A stretch of 34,100 nt of DNA, from contig NZ_JALAMS010000007.1 of the NCBI RefSeq assembly GCF_026790145.1, positions 1 to 34,100 on the forward strand, read 5' to 3'. Positions 30,761 through 34,100 of this stretch are shown in pieces. How positions within the stretch are numbered: position 1 is the first letter of the stretch; the number at the start of each line of letters is the position of its first letter. Source of the stretch: Bacillus_I endophytica_A (GTDB lineage: Bacteria; Bacillota; Bacilli; Bacillales; Bacillaceae_H). The translations under genes were made by a program, and so were the position numbers. Under the pieces are notes generated by a model that saw nothing but the letters and a program-made list of their open reading frames with translations, was not told where the DNA came from and ran no database searches.

Positions 30761-30854
30761 TACTTCTTGTAATGCGTGTTATGTTAACTAAAATTACCTA
30801 TCAAAGGCCTTATTTTCACTATAGAAATTACCAAATAACATTAGAAAATATATG

Positions 30855-30897
30855 AAAAAAGAGTGTTCACACAAAATTCATGTAAACACTCTTTTTA
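30855..30897 (-). terminator. Terminator of the TetR-family gene
   Basis: AAAAAGAGTGTTCACA pairs with TGTAAACACTCTTTTT (one mismatch), 30 bp past the leftward stop. T-rich on the minus strand. Confidence 0.8.
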
Positions 30898-30925
30898 GCT
30901 ATATATAGGAGAAAATGAATTTGGT

Positions 30926-31594
30926 TTACTTTTTCGTTGAAAGTATACCTTGTAAAATCACTTTTATCCCCCAAATGAAACGTTCCTCTCCTTCACCGGA
31001 GAATAGTTCTGATTTCAGCATGCTAATCATTGGATATTTCGACTTGTCCACAACCTCATATGAAGTCTCCACCTCTTCCAAAGCCTTGTCCTTTTCATTA
31101 TGACGAGCTCTTTCAACCGCAAGAGATGAGACATAAAGAAGTAAGATATCAAGTCCCCAGGCTGCACTACGTGGACTAATACCACCTGCTTGTAAATTTC
31201 GAAGCAAGCACTCATTAATATCCATAGAATTTGGCCCGTTAGGCGACGTGATTAAAGTAAGTTCTGCTAAGCCTGGTGTTTCTACCAACGTTAAAAAATA
31301 GGATTTAAGCACGTCGATAATGGCATCTTGCCAAGATACCGTTTCACTCTCTGCTAATTGAACATCTTGAAGAGCATAATCTAATACATAAGAACTTAAC
31401 TTTTGATAATTCTCTACATATACATATAACGATGCAGGTCCTGTGTCTAAAGCTTTTGCAACTTTTCTCATACTCATTCCTGACATACCATCTTCACATA
31501 ACAACTGATAGGCTGTTTTTATAATAATGTCTCGTCCTAGGGGTGACTTTGCCGGTCGTGTGCGTCGACTTTTTACATGTTCAAATTTATTCAT
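30926..31594 (-). CDS. TetR-family repressor
   Basis: A 222-aa one-component repressor. An N-terminal HTH (residues about 20-65: IIIKTAYQLLCEDGMSGMSM, then RKVAKALDTGPASLYVYVEN) is typical, followed by a helical ligand domain with SRLAELTL-like turns and a long, divergent C-terminal part (for example AAWGLDILLLYVSSLAVERA). The ribosome site AAGGTG precedes the ATG. It is transcribed in the same direction as the MBL and FAD genes, 130 bp after the MBL stop. The ACGAAC palindromes at 33759-33937, upstream of the FAD gene, are its likely operators. Confidence 0.88.
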   Translation of the reverse strand: MNKFEHVKSRRTRPAKSPLGRDIIIKTAYQLLCEDGMSGMSMRKVAKALDTGPASLYVYVENYQKLSSYVLDYALQDVQLAESETVSWQDAIIDVLKSYFLTLVETPGLAELTLITSPNGPNSMDINECLLRNLQAGGISPRSAAWGLDILLLYVSSLAVERARHNEKDKALEEVETSYEVVDKSKYPMISMLKSELFSGEGEERFIWGIKVILQGILSTKK

Positions 31595-31725
31595 AATTCA
31601 CCTTATAACATTTGATTTTATTGTTCTTCATTCCTATAGTTTATCATACCTATATATCCTCATATTTTCAAAACCAATCCGGTAAATTACTATGTTAGAT
31701 GCTGTCATATTCTCAAGTTAGAGGA

Positions 31726-32451
31726 TTATTTCGCTGGACCCGTTGCAGCAATTTGTGCGATTTCTTCATTTAATGTTTCGGATTCATACATACCACCGTG
31801 ATAGCAAATTACACGTTCAATATCAAAAGCAGCAAATTTGGTTAATGATTCATATGCTTTGTCTAAATCTGGTGTATGCATAGGATTTGGCCCTTCTAAA
31901 TTAGGGCCACGGAGGACCATTGCATCTCCAGTCATTAATGTTTTTGAGGCAGGGTGATATAAACTAACGTGACCTTCTGTGTGACCTGGTGTATGAATGA
32001 CAATAAGACCATCAGCAATATCTAATTCTTCACCATCTGCTAATGTACGTTTAATAACTGGAGTTGTTGGTACTACGTACCCTTCATTGAATTGAACATC
32101 TAATGGTGATGGTAACATTTTAATAAGAGGTAGATCACCTTCAATATATGGACGATCTAACTCATGTGAAAAGACTTCAATGTTTGGATTAGCTTCAAGA
32201 AGTTTTGCTAGACTGCCAACATGATCGATATCTTGGTGAGTCAAAATAATGGTTGTTAATTGGTCAAGTGATAAACCACGTTTTTCTAATTCTGTAACAA
32301 TCAACTTGTCGCTACCCGGCATACCTACATCTACAAGTACTACAACATTTTCACTTGTAATTAACGTAGGATTAAGTGGCCATTGTCCCCCAGGAAAAGC
32401 CGGTACTTTGATATTTAAAGTCATGGGTTCAACGATTGTTTTGTTCATCAT
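31726..32451 (-). CDS. MBL-fold metallo-hydrolase
   Basis: A 241-aa zinc-dependent hydrolase. The metal loop is ILTHQDIDHVGSL (about residues 69-81), a THxDxDH variant of HxHxDH; HTPGHTEGHVSLYH (about 152-165), a TGDAMVLRG loop (about 173-181) and a late YHGG complete the fold. The substrate is unknown; relatives act on lactones, thioesters, beta-lactams or glyoxalase substrates. Two adjacent ATGs (32451, 32448) open the frame. No ribosome site is directly before them: GGAGG at 32499-32495 is 44-48 nt away across a hairpin (separate entry). It lies 98 bp after the FAD gene and is probably cotranscribed with it. Confidence 0.85.
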   Translation of the reverse strand: MMNKTIVEPMTLNIKVPAFPGGQWPLNPTLITSENVVVLVDVGMPGSDKLIVTELEKRGLSLDQLTTIILTHQDIDHVGSLAKLLEANPNIEVFSHELDRPYIEGDLPLIKMLPSPLDVQFNEGYVVPTTPVIKRTLADGEELDIADGLIVIHTPGHTEGHVSLYHPASKTLMTGDAMVLRGPNLEGPNPMHTPDLDKAYESLTKFAAFDIERVICYHGGMYESETLNEEIAQIAATGPAK

Positions 32452-32457
32452 GATTTC

Positions 32458-32499
32458 TAAGAGTCTGGAAATTGCATCAAGACTCTTAGGTACACCTCC
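32458..32499 (-). promoter_or_regulatory. Hairpin between Shine-Dalgarno and start of the MBL gene
   Basis: On the minus strand GGAGG (32499-32495) is followed by TAAGAGTCT (32488-32480) and AGACTCTTA (32466-32458), a perfect 9-bp stem, then GAAATC and the ATG. When folded, the hairpin brings the ribosome site near the start codon. Confidence 0.55.
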
Positions 32500-32548
32500 A
32501 TTTTGTTTTAGTTTTTTTTATAATTGATCTTTTTAGATTAAATTTATA

Positions 32549-33724
32549 TTAATGATCTTGATTTTCTTCTTCATTAAATGATTTCATCAATTCACTTGTC
32601 TTTTCAGCTGCGTTCATTTCAAAGAAAAGATCCATGTGACTTTTTGTTATAGCTGCCAGTTCACCTGCATATTCGAACATTTTTAATTCATAATTACGAA
32701 CAGCTTCGTCTATATCATCATGATGGATAATGGAGAGTGCCAGTTCAGATGCATCTAACATGGCAAGGTTTGCACCAGCACCTGCGAATGGTGACATTAA
32801 ATGTGCAGCATCTCCTAAAAGTGTTACCCCTTTTTTATGTGCCCACTTATGTGCTACAGGTAGCATGTAAATACGACGAGGGAAAATAGGGCCGTTTGCA
32901 TAATGAATATAATTTTTCAGCTCTGGGCTCCAATCTTCGAATAATTTAAGAAGCTTTGGTTTTGCTTCTTCTAGCTTGTCATAGTTAATACCGTTATTGT
33001 GTAACCAGTCTTTTCCTACTTTAAAACTCAAATAGACACGAATTTTTCCGTCACCATTCATTTGAGGTAACATAGCTTTATGATCATCAAGTGCAAATAC
33101 GCTCCCTAAGCCATTCAGCTCAACAATATCAGGGAATTGATTCTTAGCATCTAAAATATTGATTTCTATCATGCTAACACCTGAATACTCTGCTGTTTCT
33201 TTACTAACAAGTGGGCGTAGTTTAGAAAAAGCACCATCAGCACCAACTACTAAATCTACTATTTCAGTAGCCCCATTTTCAAAATGAAGTTTATGTTGAC
33301 CATTTTCTAGTGGAGTGGCATACAGAAGCTTATGCCCCCATTTAATAGCCTCTGGATTTACGGCATCTAATAACATATGGCGCAACACTTTACGATCAAT
33401 TTCAGGGCGAGAATCTGTAGCAGACTCTGGATTCACATTTGCGCCATCCTCATACAATACAGTAGCTGTTTTATCCATTACTTTTAATGCTTCACCTTCA
33501 TAACGGCAAATTTCTTTAAATTGTTCAAGTAGGCCTGCCACTTGAAGTGCTTTTTGTCCCATATCTTCTGTTAAATCAAGTGTACCGCCTTGTTCTCTTT
33601 GTGTGGCAGATGTTTCGCCTTCAAAGATTACGGGATTAAACCCAGCTTGTTGTAAGATACGAGCCAGTGTTAATCCGCCAGGACCAGCACCAATAATAGC
33701 AATACGTTTATGTTTATTCATCAT
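32549..33724 (-). CDS. FAD-dependent monooxygenase (TetX-like group A)
   Basis: A 391-aa flavin monooxygenase. The FAD-binding GxGxxG is IAIIGAGPGGLTLARILQQA (about residues 8-27), the DG motif VVGADGAFSKLRPLVS sits near 163-178, and the second FAD contact GDAAHLMSPFAGAGANLAML near 299-318 is well preserved. Relatives hydroxylate aromatic compounds, and the tetracycline-inactivating TetX enzymes have this architecture; antibiotic activity cannot be read from sequence. GTG 33733 overlaps the ribosome site; ATG 33724 follows AGGAGTG and is used. It heads a leftward set with an MBL hydrolase and a TetR repressor. Palindromic operators stand 35-215 bp upstream. Confidence 0.88.
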   Translation of the reverse strand: MMNKHKRIAIIGAGPGGLTLARILQQAGFNPVIFEGETSATQREQGGTLDLTEDMGQKALQVAGLLEQFKEICRYEGEALKVMDKTATVLYEDGANVNPESATDSRPEIDRKVLRHMLLDAVNPEAIKWGHKLLYATPLENGQHKLHFENGATEIVDLVVGADGAFSKLRPLVSKETAEYSGVSMIEINILDAKNQFPDIVELNGLGSVFALDDHKAMLPQMNGDGKIRVYLSFKVGKDWLHNNGINYDKLEEAKPKLLKLFEDWSPELKNYIHYANGPIFPRRIYMLPVAHKWAHKKGVTLLGDAAHLMSPFAGAGANLAMLDASELALSIIHHDDIDEAVRNYELKMFEYAGELAAITKSHMDLFFEMNAAEKTSELMKSFNEEENQDH

Positions 33725-33758
33725 GTAGTTCACTCCTAATTATTAACTTTAGTTTGTA

Positions 33759-33773
33759 ACGAACAGTGTTCGT
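33759..33773. promoter_or_regulatory. Operator 1: perfect ACGAACA palindrome
   Basis: ACGAACA-G-TGTTCGT, 35 bp upstream of the FAD gene ATG, in the promoter region. Best candidate for the TetR protein's site. Confidence 0.7.
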
Positions 33774-33905
33774 CCACGATATTATTAACTGATAGAATTC
33801 ATTTAAATAGAATTCCTCTTCACAACTTCTGATTACTTACATCAAATTTAATCATTATCGTTCCCAAATACTTTATTATTTCAGGTACATATAAGTTATA
33901 ACACA

Positions 33906-33937
33906 ACGAACACTATTCGTAAAGAACGGAGTTCGTT
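33906..33937. promoter_or_regulatory. Operators 2 and 3: tandem ACGAAC-type sites
   Basis: ACGAACACTATTCGT (33906-33920) followed directly by AAGAACGGAGTTCGTT (about 33922-33937), both imperfect versions of operator 1. They may control a rightward gene beyond the window as well. No gene lies in 33725-34100. Confidence 0.6.
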
Positions 33938-34100
33938 TTGCTGTTTTTTGCTTTTTTGTAATTTCAAAAATGGCATCAGTTATTTTAGTACACAAAATCA
34001 CCCTTTTCACAACGAAGGTATTACACTATAGAGTTATAAAAGTGTATCTAAATAAAAAGAGCAAACCCATTGATAGACAATGAAGTGACCCCTGTCAAGT

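Noticed and set aside
34058..34100. IS3-like terminus (TGACCCCTGTCAAGT) at the window edge
   Set aside because: The motif resembles ends of some IS elements, but the window stops there, so neither a gene nor a second end can be seen.

Overview
The window looks like part of a large plasmid from a low-GC, endospore-forming Bacillaceae, most like Priestia (Bacillus) megaterium. This is inference from AT-rich coding, strong GGAGG ribosome sites, a spore-protein-like gene, CcpA, Fur and PhoP type operators, and a replication/transfer block (roughly 4-12.2 kb) of the kind found on Bacillaceae plasmids. No rRNA, tRNA or CRISPR array was seen.

Layout. 1-325 is the right end of a broken IS21-family element. 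0.5-3.5 kb holds a hypothetical gene, a GrpB-family protein and an APC amino-acid permease with an upstream cre site. 4.1-12.2 kb is the backbone: an OB-like/ParB-like protein, a gamma-SASP-like protein, an exact 11-bp iteron array beside twin hairpins, a decayed gene, a MerR-HTH/coiled-coil protein with many GGAAC sites, a winged-helix Rep-like gene, then a leftward block with a replication-relaxation protein, an FtsK/TcpA-type ATPase, two tiny genes and a divergent Xre regulator. Two inverted copies of a 138-bp noncoding element (957-1094 and 12333-12470) flank this block.

The strongest regulatory find is the Rep leader. A leftward promoter gives a leader of about 260 nt holding a terminator and a 9-nt antiterminator partner. 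A convergent strong promoter makes a three-way-junction RNA antisense to that leader, which reads as countertranscript-controlled attenuation of replication.

12.8-18.4 kb carries an orphan StyA-like flavoprotein, an MpsC/DUF2294 protein and a urate cluster: NCS2 permease, OHCU decarboxylase, HIU hydrolase and an FAD/NAD(P) monooxygenase-like protein. No uricase is present, so the flavoprotein is the obvious candidate for the missing urate to 5-hydroxyisourate step.

18.7-25.3 kb has an isolated panD, a Fur-controlled FbpA-like small protein, a wrecked siderophore-binding lipoprotein behind a second Fur box, and an AraC regulator divergent from a three-gene Gfo/Idh/MocA - TIM barrel - Gfo/Idh/MocA catabolic operon. 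25.5-34.1 kb has a membrane protein, a secreted purple-acid-type phosphatase with PhoP boxes, a DUF5412 gene with an in-frame stop, DUF2200, Fic and DUF378 genes, and a leftward FAD monooxygenase (TetX-like) - MBL hydrolase - TetR set with repeated ACGAAC operators upstream.
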